This document shows positions 30,133 to 39,568 of a DNA stretch of 64,000 bases, one piece after another. Every line of letters starts with the position of its first letter. The stretch's first letter is position 1. Origin of the DNA: Schizochytrium sp. CCTCC M209059 (lineage: Eukaryota; Sar; Bigyra; Thraustochytrida; Thraustochytriidae); assembly GCA_000818945.1 (NCBI GenBank), contig KN805396.1:124001-188000 (forward strand), given 5' to 3'. The notes beneath the pieces are model-generated. The model was not told the DNA's origin, did not search any database, and saw only the letters and a program-made list of their open reading frames with translations. Both the position numbers and the translations under genes were made by a program.

Positions 30133-33100
30133 ATGGCAGGCGCTGGCCTCTCGGCGCTAGAGCGCTTTCAGCAGTCTATCAAGGAAGGACTCGAGCGCAT
30201 TCGCAACATAGAAAACTTTACATGCACTGCAGGGGCTGAGGCTGCGAACGCAAGGGCATGTGCTGTCTCTGACATTGAACTTGCCGTCCAGCACGCGCAG
30301 CGAGATGTTGTTCGCCCCAAAAGTCGCGCTGTTCTTGCCACAAACCTTATGGACCTGGGCAAAAAGTTGGCTGCTCTTGGGGAATTCAAGGCTGCTGTCT
30401 CCATTGGCTTCGAGCCCGCTGCGGTTCTCACCCAAAGGTGGCGCGATCGAGCCCAGTCCAAGCTTTTGGCAGCCAAAACCTGGGCGCAATACCTCGAAAA
30501 AGGCTTTGCATTTGGAAAAGCTTCGCCAAAACTTCCTCTTGCCAAAGAAAACCACGTGCAAGACATTGCTGCCAAAGCTCTCAACTTTCTTCGCGAAGTA
30601 CACCAGGAAATTCAGACGCAAGCCAAGCACGAAGAATTGTACTGGCTCACTCACAATGCTGCACAGCTCTGCCTTGCAATATGTGAGCCCATGGTCGTTC
30701 TCGGTTTTGCTGAAAAAGTCCGCAAAGACGCTCTCTTCGCAATTCTTTCGGTCGAAGACCAGCTTCCTCTTTGCGCGACCAAGTTTTTGCCTCTTCGTGA
30801 GAAACTCTACGTCTTGGCTTGGACCATTTACGAGTCACTTGGAAATGTGAAAGCTGCCAAGAACGTGGCGCACCGTTTTGGAGCGCAGCTCGACGAATTG
30901 AGAGCCGACGAAATGCAAGCCGAGCCCGTTCCCGAAGACATTCTTCGTGCTTTAGACCACGCACAGCGCCTTGTGACCACAGCCAAGGCAAAGTTTGATT
31001 TAATGTCAGTCCAGGATGCGCACGAGGCTGAGACTCAAGTTCCCGACATTCTGCGTAACGCACTTGGCATTGACCTTGCTGCTGACACTGAGACGAACGG
31101 CGTATGGCTCCAAGGACCACCCGCTGCAGAACGTCTTGAAAGCCTCGCGAGCATGCTCGCTATCTCAGGGACACGCCCGCTGCGCGCAAACGCCTCGGCT
31201 GTCCATGATGCGGGAGCAGCAGACTTAAGTGGATATGTTTTTGTCCTGCCATATCTCGAGCGCGCGCTTGGCATTTGTCTCGATCAAGTGCTCCCTGCAA
31301 AAGTATCGAGCTCAGCTGATGATTCGGAGAGCGCAAGAGATGGGAATGATGATGAAGTTGGTGATGATAGGAAAACTAAAGTACGCGGCAAAGAAAACCT
31401 CGACGAGATCAAGGATGCTCTTTCCTCCAGTTCAGTCGTGCCACCTTCTTCTGCACCTTCCGCATCGCTCCCTGCCCAGGCCTGTGTAAGCCTCGCCGCA
31501 TCCTTGATTAAGTTTGGATGCTTCTCAGGCGCAGCACTTCTCTTGCATGCGCTTGCCCGCAAAGACGTATCATACTCTCTTTGTCAGTTTCAGGCTGCCA
31601 AGCTCGAAACCTTGCGCATCATCGCACTTACGAGCATGCAGCTTCGCGGTGAGGGCTACTCCGATGCAAGTGGGCATGATGGCACTGAGCTTTTGACGAG
31701 CTTAGGCTTTCACGAGACCGCGGATGCCCTTCTCGTCTCTGGCGAAATGGCAGAGGTCGAAGGAAGGCTGATTTATGTTAATTCGATCCGTGTTCTGGCT
31801 CGTACACTCCGGGCTCACGCATCAACGCTGCGCTGCGCCGACCCTGACCTCTTGCACGACGCTGCTCTTTTCCTATGGTCGCCATTTTGCACAGCCATGC
31901 TCGACACTGTGTCGAGCTGCTCGCCCGATACGCCGCTCAACCCGACGCTCATTGAAGTCACAACGGAAGTTCTCGACTGCGCGTACTTTGTCGTGCTCAC
32001 GTGCGACGTAGAGGATGCGCTCTTGCGAGCTATAATTGCAGTTCGCTATGCTACCTTTTTGCATACGCGCGACGTTGAAGACTCAAGGTCGGCATTGCAA
32101 ATCTTGCGCCGAGGCCTTCAGTCACTCGATGTTCAGCGCGGGGAACTTTGTGCTGCCGACGGCATGGCTTCGTTGACTGCCAAGGAAAAAGCTCTTCGCG
32201 GGCGCCCTTCAGCCGGAACGCTCGCTTCGCTTGCATCGATTCACTGTGACATGCTTTGTCTTCTTTTTGAGATAGAATTCGATCTCGCGTTTCACGAAGA
32301 AGTTGCACATTCTCGAGGCGCATCGTCAATTGGTGCAAGGTTGCGAACCACAGAGCAGCGCCTTTCTGCGGAAGTTCGCCACAACAAGTACGCAAGGGCT
32401 CTGCTTTGCGCGGTCTCCCTCTCTCGACGGGAGCAAGATGATTACGGGGAGAAAGCTAAAATTCTCACGACGGCTAGCAAGCTCCTTGCGGAGGCAGTTG
32501 CTCAGGAAGAGTCCCTTTTGCAGCAGGTAACGAGCGAGGGGAACATTGAAGGGGAATCCCCCGTGCCGAGTCTCAGGATAGTATCTAGAACGGCATCTTC
32601 GATCGAGATCAAGGTCTGCCCCCCTGTCAAGCCAGGCAAGCTCGTGCCTCATCACTACGTTATCTTCGGCAAGACGGCTGGGTCGGGCACCGAAGTGAGC
32701 ACGACCAATATAGATCTCGTCAATATGGGCGTTCCATTCATGGCGTGCAAGCAAGACCCCGCGCGTCCCTTTTCTGTGTTTGTAACTGACCTTGTGCCGA
32801 ATGAGACGTACGTTTTCGCCGCCGCGGCTTTTGACGAAAAACATCAAATTCTAGGTGGTGGCATTGGCCCAACCACGATGGAAGCGCAGACACTTTGCCC
32901 CTTGGCACTCATCGAGTGTTACGGAGCGGTGGCAGTTCTTGCCTTTGAGAGTATCCGTTCTGTTGTGGCGGGCTCCGCGCGGAATTTCCAAGCTCTTCAC
33001 AAGTCCGTCAAGGACCAGGTCAATGTCTGCAAACAGGCGTGCAGGGCGGCCTGTGCATACGTTGTGAATGCCTTTGTTGCTTCGGAGCGTCCTGGGCCCC

Positions 33101-36100
33101 TCTGGATGCGCGAGCCGGTCGACGACTTTTGGCTCGTACGCGAAGAGCTCGTTGCTGCGTCGCAACCCTCGCTGCAGGCCTTTGTGAAAGCGACACTTCT
33201 CCTGCACAGACTCGACAAAGACCCGCGACCCTTGTGGAAGACTTCAGCCTCGTACAGCTCCCTCGTGAGATTTGACGTGACCCGAAGTGCGGTGGACCAA
33301 AGCGCCGGGCTGTGTCGGCACATTCAGCTTCTCGCTCTTGCCCTTCATGCGACGTGCGGCTTGCAAGACAACACGCTAATTCTGCAGACGTGCAGCAGAA
33401 TGTATAATGACCTGCAAGAATTATTCGCTCTACGACGCCCGCTTGCGGGGGCCCTTCGCGCGCTGCTTGCAGCTCAATTTGCAATGCGCCAGATTCCTCA
33501 GCTCATGTGGACAGAAGACATTTGTGCCATGTACGCTTTCTGTTCTTACCAGATTCTCCGGTACACCTCAGCAAGCCAGAAAGACTCTTTGGCACATGTT
33601 GCCCTCTTGACGACGGACGCGCAAGACGAGACGGCTTCAGGCGCAGAAGATGACAGGGGGAATGCGTCGCAAGAAGAAGACGGTGATGAACTTGAGGACA
33701 TGCCCGAGGAGGCTTGGCACGTGACGCGTACGATGCTCGAAAAACACCAAGTCCAGCATGCATTGGCTACCAAAATGCGAATGGAGCTCATTGAGACATC
33801 CATAGCGCCCCTTAAGACGCTTGCAAAGATTCATGTAGCCATTCGAAACAACCATTCCTTTACGGAGCCCGCATCATCTGACGAGGAGACAGGCGCAGGC
33901 GACGAATCTACAGACCATTCGGCCACGGAAAGCCATATTTTAGGTATTGACGAGCAGGTTCTCGTCTGTCTTTCGCGGGCTCGTGCTGCTGCAAGCAAAG
34001 AAAAGAAAGGGGCTCTTTTGCGTCATGCCTGGGGGCTTCTCGCTGTGGCTGGCGCTGAAGAGACCTTCGACTACCTTCAGCTCATGGCAATGGTTTGCAG
34101 GGCAAGTCTCAGCGCCAGTGGGTGCGACACTGCGAACTGGGCAGACGAAGCTCAGCACGTGCTCTGGGACCTAGATCCAGCCTGTGCTGCCCATGCTCGA
34201 CCTTTTGTACGCGACGTGCTCTGGGAAGAGCGCTACGAAAACCTTGCCCCCATTGAGGCGACGGCCGCGCTCGCGCCACCACTTTCGACAACACCGGACC
34301 CGCTTGGCATCGGAGACATCGAGGTTCTTCAAAACAGAATGGAAGAGCTTCTCGCAATTGTCAATGCAGGCGTTGTAAATAGCGCGCGCGACGACGTGGA
34401 GAATGGCGATGGTGAAGGTCATGACGAGAATGGTGAAAAGGAGCCAAGCGACGAAGCATCAACAAAAGAGAACATGGACGGGGACGGGGTGGAAGCGGAA
34501 GACGCAGAGCAGAAGGTGGCTCGCGAGGCAGAGCGTGAAGCAGCAAAGACGGAGATCGATGCTTTGAGAAGTCAGCTTGACATCCTCGAGAGACGCGCGC
34601 GGTTGTTGGCCGCGGCCGCCCAAACTACGGGATCCACAGCGCCGCAGGATGCAAAAGCGCAGCTTGCCATGCTCGCAGAGTTTGAGCGTATTCGGGCGCT
34701 CTGCTTATACAAGAAATGGCTCGCAGTAGATTGGAGTCTCATCCACGCCAAGGATGCCAAAATCAATTTCGAGGATCCCGGGGAGGGACGTCTGGTGGAA
34801 GGGGTTCTTGACGAGGGTCCCCGTACGGATTTGCGCTGGTTGCCCATCAAGGATAGCGCGAGCGGCGCGGCCCCGCCCATAGTCCCACGTCTACGTCCTC
34901 TCCCCAACAATCTCGCTGAAGGCGATGAGCTTGGCGAAGAAGACGAAGAGGAAGATGAGGAAGGAGCCTCAAGTCTTGGCGACGGCGTGGATGCTCGGCA
35001 TTCCAAGATGAGTGCCAAGACCGAAGCGCTGACCAAGGCGCACGACGCAGCCAAGGCTGCTTTTAAGGACGCCTACGAGGATGCGCCTCGCTTACTTCAT
35101 TATCTTGCGCGAGCCATGTCCCGAGCCAAATGGGGACAGGCGTGGCGCCAGGTCGAAGGTATTGGCAAATTGATGTGGAACGTCCTTGAATTTGCCTGGA
35201 TCACGCCTACGCAATTCACTGAAGACGCCGTGTGCGAAGCTGCACTCGTTCCTGCACTTCGTACAAAGTTACAGCTTGCAAGACAAGAGGAGGCCAATCG
35301 TAGCACAGATGCGGACAGTGAGCAGAACGAAAATGGCGTTGAGAGCGACCGTCTGGAAAAGTCAGGTCGCACGGGCGTGTCCGGAGATCAAGACGGCAAC
35401 GAGGACGCTGATGGGCCTTCCCTAGCGCCCAAGGTTGAAGCCGGTTGCTACGATTGGCGTCCTGTCTTCCGCGCCGGTGTCGCCATTGTGGAAATGCTCG
35501 AGAACTGCGGGGCTCAGGCTCGAAAGAGACGTGGCTCGAGCGCACGGTCACAGCGATTTGTCTGCGACGCATGGTGGGCGTCTCGGATGGTCGGTTTTGC
35601 AGTGCAGGTTCTTTGTCATCTAAAGCGCTGGCCACAACTCATCGTCCTTGGACGCCGATTTGTTGCAGCAGTTGACAACACGGAACCCCTCGTAAGCCAG
35701 GTGCTTCCCCTCGTGGTTCTGGCACAGTCAAACCTCTCTCAGGCGGCAGATGCGGAAGCAGAACGGGTGCGAGGTGCTCTTGAGGCTTGTGTGGCAAGCT
35801 GGCAGGAATCACAGCGCAAGAAGAAGCGCCGCAAACCTGCTCGAAAAGCCCCGAGCAGCGCGACTGAAGCTCCGCTTTCGGACGCCGAACAAGCGTATCT
35901 CGCGGAGAAGTCTGCTCTCGAGACAAGTCTGGCTGCGTGTGAATCACGCCTTGAGCAACTGAAAACAATGGAGCTGGAGGTTGCACGGATGCAGCAAAAT
36001 CTGACACGCGACAAGAGCACGTCCGCAGAAGCTCTCGAGACTGCGCTGGCGCTTGGAAAGCGCGCTCTTTTGCAATTTTTGACACCAGAATCAGAGGGTC

Positions 36101-39100
36101 TTGCGCTCTTGGTACCCGTCCCGGGTCTTGGAACGCGTCGAACCCGTACGCAGCGCACACAGCGAAGCCCGCGCTCTGTAGTGAGCAAATCGTCCCGCTT
36201 TAGTCGCCGTACGCGGCTCAACGATGGCGCAAGTGTGCTTTCCAAATTCACGAATGAACCGGAGGCGGATCCGGACGCAGAGCTCGGTCTCTCGGGAGCC
36301 AACGTCAAGGAAGCCATTCAGGCCTACGTTAAGGCTGTGCAGATCATGCGGCAGAAACAAGAAACCACGCTGCTTGCACAAGCCCTGCTTGAACTCGGCA
36401 ATCTTCACGCCGCACAAGGCGGTGTGGCTGGGTGGGCTGCAGCGCGCACTGCCTGGACCGATGCTGTTGACGCCGTTCTGCAAGACGTAAACAGTGTTTC
36501 GTCCTGGGAAAGGATTCTAGAGTCGGCGGCGAAAGCCCCGACGTCTGCGTCAAAATGGACTCCGAACGAGAACCTTGCCAGCTGCGCAGAGCTTACAATG
36601 TGCCAGTCGCTTCTTGCCCGCTTTGGCGCGCGTGCCTGCGTTCTGGCGGCAACAAGTTGCGCGAAACTTGCCCAATTCTCATTTACGGGCGACGTAGACA
36701 AGACTATGAAGCACCTCCGTCTCGGAGGATGGCTCTTTGCATGTTTGCTAAGCGCCTCCATCGAGCACCCTATGCGAACGTGCGATTATGCCTCGTATCA
36801 GGTGCAAGAGCTCATGCCGGGTCTCGATCGCGCGCTCTTCAACTTTCAAGCGGTGCGCAAGACTGCAATTCTTGAGGCCCTTGGCCATATTGCCCGCGAG
36901 CTTTCACGAAGCAGTCGTCAGGCAGACAACTTGCTTTCACTTCCAATCGCAAGTCTTTTGGAGTACGCTGGCAGGCAGTGGTGCCTTTCGGCCTCTGTTG
37001 TGCTGGAGTCGCATCTTATTCGCTCCACGGCGCTGACGAAGCTTGGACTCGTGCGTGAAAGTGGTCTCGCACTGCGCGCCGTACTTCTCGGCGCAAATTT
37101 TCCGGTCGATGAGAGTGAGCTCCTCCGCTCGTCCGCTGAGCTACACCAAGCATCGAGTATCGCCGACGAGCCTCAGGATGCCGACGAAGTGCTCGCAAAT
37201 TTGCAAATGCAGCGTGAGGCCCACGGCGTTCAATTTGCTCTGACAAGCAACGAGGCACCGTGGTCACATGTCAATCGCGATGGACTTCGATCGCTTGTCA
37301 CGCTTGGTCCAGAGACTGAGCCCATTCCTTGGGTTTCGAAAGCCTTGGGCCCACGTCTGATGGAAAGCTTGCGCGTATGTCGCGCTCGACTCGTTTGCCG
37401 CGTCCTCTCGTTCTGGCCGCCGTCGACACGTGTCGAACCGGAGGGCGAAGAGGATGCTTCACCTTCCCGCAATGAGCTTCTCGAGGCTACGCTCAAGCTT
37501 CTTGATCCGCAGCTTTCGGAAGTTTTCGCGCAAGAGTTTACAGATAAAGAGACCGAGCCCGACGCGGGCGGCGCCGAGACTCTAGTCTCATCGCGCGACT
37601 CGATGTTGCAAATTGCCGAGGCGAACTCAGCCGAGGTACTGACTTGTGCGGCAGACATACTCCTCGCGCAAGGCAAGGCGCGAACCGCAATTCGTTGGGC
37701 ATCAATCTGCCTCGAAGCACTTGCCTCGAGTCGTGCTGTCGGTAATACCTCATCGAACGATGTCGAAGTTGATCCACCCAGACTCAATGTTCATGCCTGG
37801 TTGCATCTGCGCTTTAGCCTTTTAAGGTCTGCAGAGCTTCTCGGCTCTCCGGAGAGTGTGCTGGCCGCGAGTCACTCTCTTGAACATGATTGCGAAGTGA
37901 ATGCGGAGAGCGATGTTCGCCGAGAGGCAATGGTTCGCAGTGCAGAGGCACTGGCTCGTCTCGGAAGCCTCCAGGAAGCTGCCAGAGTTGCCCACACGGC
38001 AATCATCGCCTCAGCAGAGGTTCGAGACTTGACGTATGTGAAAGCGATTGTAATCGCAAAGCAGACTCACGCCGCTTGGATACGTTGCTCCAATCAGCAA
38101 GCTTCTAGAGCAGAGTCTGGTGAGAGCGATGACATCGAAGAGGCGTCCATTGAGGCTGCATACACTTCCGCACAGGCTGCACTCGGAGCGATTGGCTTTT
38201 TTGAGCCCAAAGAGGCAAGTCCTCGGACTAGGCAGACGCTATACACGGATCTCATCGCCGCATATGCCATTGTCGCGCGCTACCATGCGGAGGAAGAGCG
38301 CTCGAGTGGCATTTTGCAAGATGCGCTTGACACCGTGGCTGTTTCACTGATCCCTCTTCCCTGGTTGAAGAGCGAGGCGATGCTCCTGAATGCGCTTTTG
38401 CAGGAGTCTGCCGTGGAGGCCGAGGCAGAGGTGGAAAAGGCTCTGGTGGCATGTGCCGAACTTGCTTGCGAAGCGCAGGGAGCGACGCTCGAACTAGGCC
38501 GCCGCGCCTGCACCCGGCTTGGTGCAGCTGCTGGGGCATCGCAATGGCTGCGGGCAGCAGAATGTCTTGGCTCAGGGTTCGCTCGTCTTGGCGCACAACT
38601 GAGTGAATTTGCAAGAGGCGCCAGCAGCGTTGCGGAGAACGAAGAAGCCAGTCTGAGAGCGCGTGAGATGGACCCTTTCTTCGCCGACACATTTGCCCAA
38701 GAGGTCGGTCTGCAAGCTCTCATTTGCAGACTTCAGCGCGAGATATTCGGACGATCTGTGGGCTTCGACCTCGAGCGACATGAGCGGATTCGTGCACTTT
38801 ACGCGTATCTGAGCGCAGCTGGCGACGGTTTCCGCGAGAGCTTTATGGTCGCTGCGACAGTACTTCCTGTCCGAGACGATGCGTCTCCGGAGGATGATGG
38901 CGGAGAGATTTCCGTGCCTGATGGTCTCGTTGCAGCCCAGTGGGTCCGGGACAAGGCCGTTGATGCCAAGAATGTCGACTTGATTCTCTTGCGCCCGGGA
39001 CGCGCTGTCCCAATTCGAAAATCGATGCCATTTGCAAGCGTTCGAGAGGTTCGTGATGACCTTTTCCGGGCAAAGCGCATGCACGACTCGTCGTTGCTTG

Positions 39101-39339
39101 AAGCAGCAATCCGCCAGGCAATGGTACTTCTTGGCGCGGGATCCGAAGACAAGGATGGCGTGCCTGACGACGAACCAAACGGTATCTCTGAGAGCAGTCA
39201 AGAGGAGCTTGCAACCTGGCTCGAGCGACTCTTTGATGTACGTTCTGGCACCTTCATTGAAGATGCTGGGGAGGAGTTACGCTCGATTCTTCATCAGGTG
39301 CGCGAAGACGACGAAGTGCTGCGACGCAGTAGTTCATAA
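30133..39339 (+). CDS. CFAP54, axonemal central-apparatus protein
   Basis: A 3,068-residue protein in one uninterrupted frame, nearly the length of animal CFAP54 (about 3,100 residues). It is mostly alpha-helical repeat sequence, with a fibronectin-III-like module near residues 809-920 (HHYVIFGKTAGSGTEV, VTDLVPNETYVFAAAAFD) that matches the corresponding CFAP54 region. Acidic insertions occur near residues 400, 1170, 1425-1460 and 1600, and a basic KKKRRKPARK patch near 1895 with coiled-coil-like sequence on either side. CFAP54 belongs to the C1d projection of the central pair and is needed for ciliary beating, so its presence implies a motile 9+2 flagellum. Assignment rests on length, the FN3-like module and helical character. 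Confidence 0.72.
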   Translation: MAGAGLSALERFQQSIKEGLERIRNIENFTCTAGAEAANARACAVSDIELAVQHAQRDVVRPKSRAVLATNLMDLGKKLAALGEFKAAVSIGFEPAAVLTQRWRDRAQSKLLAAKTWAQYLEKGFAFGKASPKLPLAKENHVQDIAAKALNFLREVHQEIQTQAKHEELYWLTHNAAQLCLAICEPMVVLGFAEKVRKDALFAILSVEDQLPLCATKFLPLREKLYVLAWTIYESLGNVKAAKNVAHRFGAQLDELRADEMQAEPVPEDILRALDHAQRLVTTAKAKFDLMSVQDAHEAETQVPDILRNALGIDLAADTETNGVWLQGPPAAERLESLASMLAISGTRPLRANASAVHDAGAADLSGYVFVLPYLERALGICLDQVLPAKVSSSADDSESARDGNDDEVGDDRKTKVRGKENLDEIKDALSSSSVVPPSSAPSASLPAQACVSLAASLIKFGCFSGAALLLHALARKDVSYSLCQFQAAKLETLRIIALTSMQLRGEGYSDASGHDGTELLTSLGFHETADALLVSGEMAEVEGRLIYVNSIRVLARTLRAHASTLRCADPDLLHDAALFLWSPFCTAMLDTVSSCSPDTPLNPTLIEVTTEVLDCAYFVVLTCDVEDALLRAIIAVRYATFLHTRDVEDSRSALQILRRGLQSLDVQRGELCAADGMASLTAKEKALRGRPSAGTLASLASIHCDMLCLLFEIEFDLAFHEEVAHSRGASSIGARLRTTEQRLSAEVRHNKYARALLCAVSLSRREQDDYGEKAKILTTASKLLAEAVAQEESLLQQVTSEGNIEGESPVPSLRIVSRTASSIEIKVCPPVKPGKLVPHHYVIFGKTAGSGTEVSTTNIDLVNMGVPFMACKQDPARPFSVFVTDLVPNETYVFAAAAFDEKHQILGGGIGPTTMEAQTLCPLALIECYGAVAVLAFESIRSVVAGSARNFQALHKSVKDQVNVCKQACRAACAYVVNAFVASERPGPLWMREPVDDFWLVREELVAASQPSLQAFVKATLLLHRLDKDPRPLWKTSASYSSLVRFDVTRSAVDQSAGLCRHIQLLALALHATCGLQDNTLILQTCSRMYNDLQELFALRRPLAGALRALLAAQFAMRQIPQLMWTEDICAMYAFCSYQILRYTSASQKDSLAHVALLTTDAQDETASGAEDDRGNASQEEDGDELEDMPEEAWHVTRTMLEKHQVQHALATKMRMELIETSIAPLKTLAKIHVAIRNNHSFTEPASSDEETGAGDESTDHSATESHILGIDEQVLVCLSRARAAASKEKKGALLRHAWGLLAVAGAEETFDYLQLMAMVCRASLSASGCDTANWADEAQHVLWDLDPACAAHARPFVRDVLWEERYENLAPIEATAALAPPLSTTPDPLGIGDIEVLQNRMEELLAIVNAGVVNSARDDVENGDGEGHDENGEKEPSDEASTKENMDGDGVEAEDAEQKVAREAEREAAKTEIDALRSQLDILERRARLLAAAAQTTGSTAPQDAKAQLAMLAEFERIRALCLYKKWLAVDWSLIHAKDAKINFEDPGEGRLVEGVLDEGPRTDLRWLPIKDSASGAAPPIVPRLRPLPNNLAEGDELGEEDEEEDEEGASSLGDGVDARHSKMSAKTEALTKAHDAAKAAFKDAYEDAPRLLHYLARAMSRAKWGQAWRQVEGIGKLMWNVLEFAWITPTQFTEDAVCEAALVPALRTKLQLARQEEANRSTDADSEQNENGVESDRLEKSGRTGVSGDQDGNEDADGPSLAPKVEAGCYDWRPVFRAGVAIVEMLENCGAQARKRRGSSARSQRFVCDAWWASRMVGFAVQVLCHLKRWPQLIVLGRRFVAAVDNTEPLVSQVLPLVVLAQSNLSQAADAEAERVRGALEACVASWQESQRKKKRRKPARKAPSSATEAPLSDAEQAYLAEKSALETSLAACESRLEQLKTMELEVARMQQNLTRDKSTSAEALETALALGKRALLQFLTPESEGLALLVPVPGLGTRRTRTQRTQRSPRSVVSKSSRFSRRTRLNDGASVLSKFTNEPEADPDAELGLSGANVKEAIQAYVKAVQIMRQKQETTLLAQALLELGNLHAAQGGVAGWAAARTAWTDAVDAVLQDVNSVSSWERILESAAKAPTSASKWTPNENLASCAELTMCQSLLARFGARACVLAATSCAKLAQFSFTGDVDKTMKHLRLGGWLFACLLSASIEHPMRTCDYASYQVQELMPGLDRALFNFQAVRKTAILEALGHIARELSRSSRQADNLLSLPIASLLEYAGRQWCLSASVVLESHLIRSTALTKLGLVRESGLALRAVLLGANFPVDESELLRSSAELHQASSIADEPQDADEVLANLQMQREAHGVQFALTSNEAPWSHVNRDGLRSLVTLGPETEPIPWVSKALGPRLMESLRVCRARLVCRVLSFWPPSTRVEPEGEEDASPSRNELLEATLKLLDPQLSEVFAQEFTDKETEPDAGGAETLVSSRDSMLQIAEANSAEVLTCAADILLAQGKARTAIRWASICLEALASSRAVGNTSSNDVEVDPPRLNVHAWLHLRFSLLRSAELLGSPESVLAASHSLEHDCEVNAESDVRREAMVRSAEALARLGSLQEAARVAHTAIIASAEVRDLTYVKAIVIAKQTHAAWIRCSNQQASRAESGESDDIEEASIEAAYTSAQAALGAIGFFEPKEASPRTRQTLYTDLIAAYAIVARYHAEEERSSGILQDALDTVAVSLIPLPWLKSEAMLLNALLQESAVEAEAEVEKALVACAELACEAQGATLELGRRACTRLGAAAGASQWLRAAECLGSGFARLGAQLSEFARGASSVAENEEASLRAREMDPFFADTFAQEVGLQALICRLQREIFGRSVGFDLERHERIRALYAYLSAAGDGFRESFMVAATVLPVRDDASPEDDGGEISVPDGLVAAQWVRDKAVDAKNVDLILLRPGRAVPIRKSMPFASVREVRDDLFRAKRMHDSSLLEAAIRQAMVLLGAGSEDKDGVPDDEPNGISESSQEELATWLERLFDVRSGTFIEDAGEELRSILHQVREDDEVLRRSSS

Positions 39340-39568
39340 AATGGATGTCGGCATGATTGTCTGAAGAGTTATCGTCTTGTATGCGAAGACGACGACGACG
39401 ACGACGCTGATGACGAGACGCTGCATAGCAAAAGTGCCTTTGTTCTAAAAGAGATAAAAGAGAGAATCAAAGAATTATTTCGTAAATGTTGGTATGATGT
39501 ATGCTCAGTCAGAAACCGTTGGAAGATGCTCGCCAGATAATAATTCTGGACTCATTTTTTTCTTTTTT

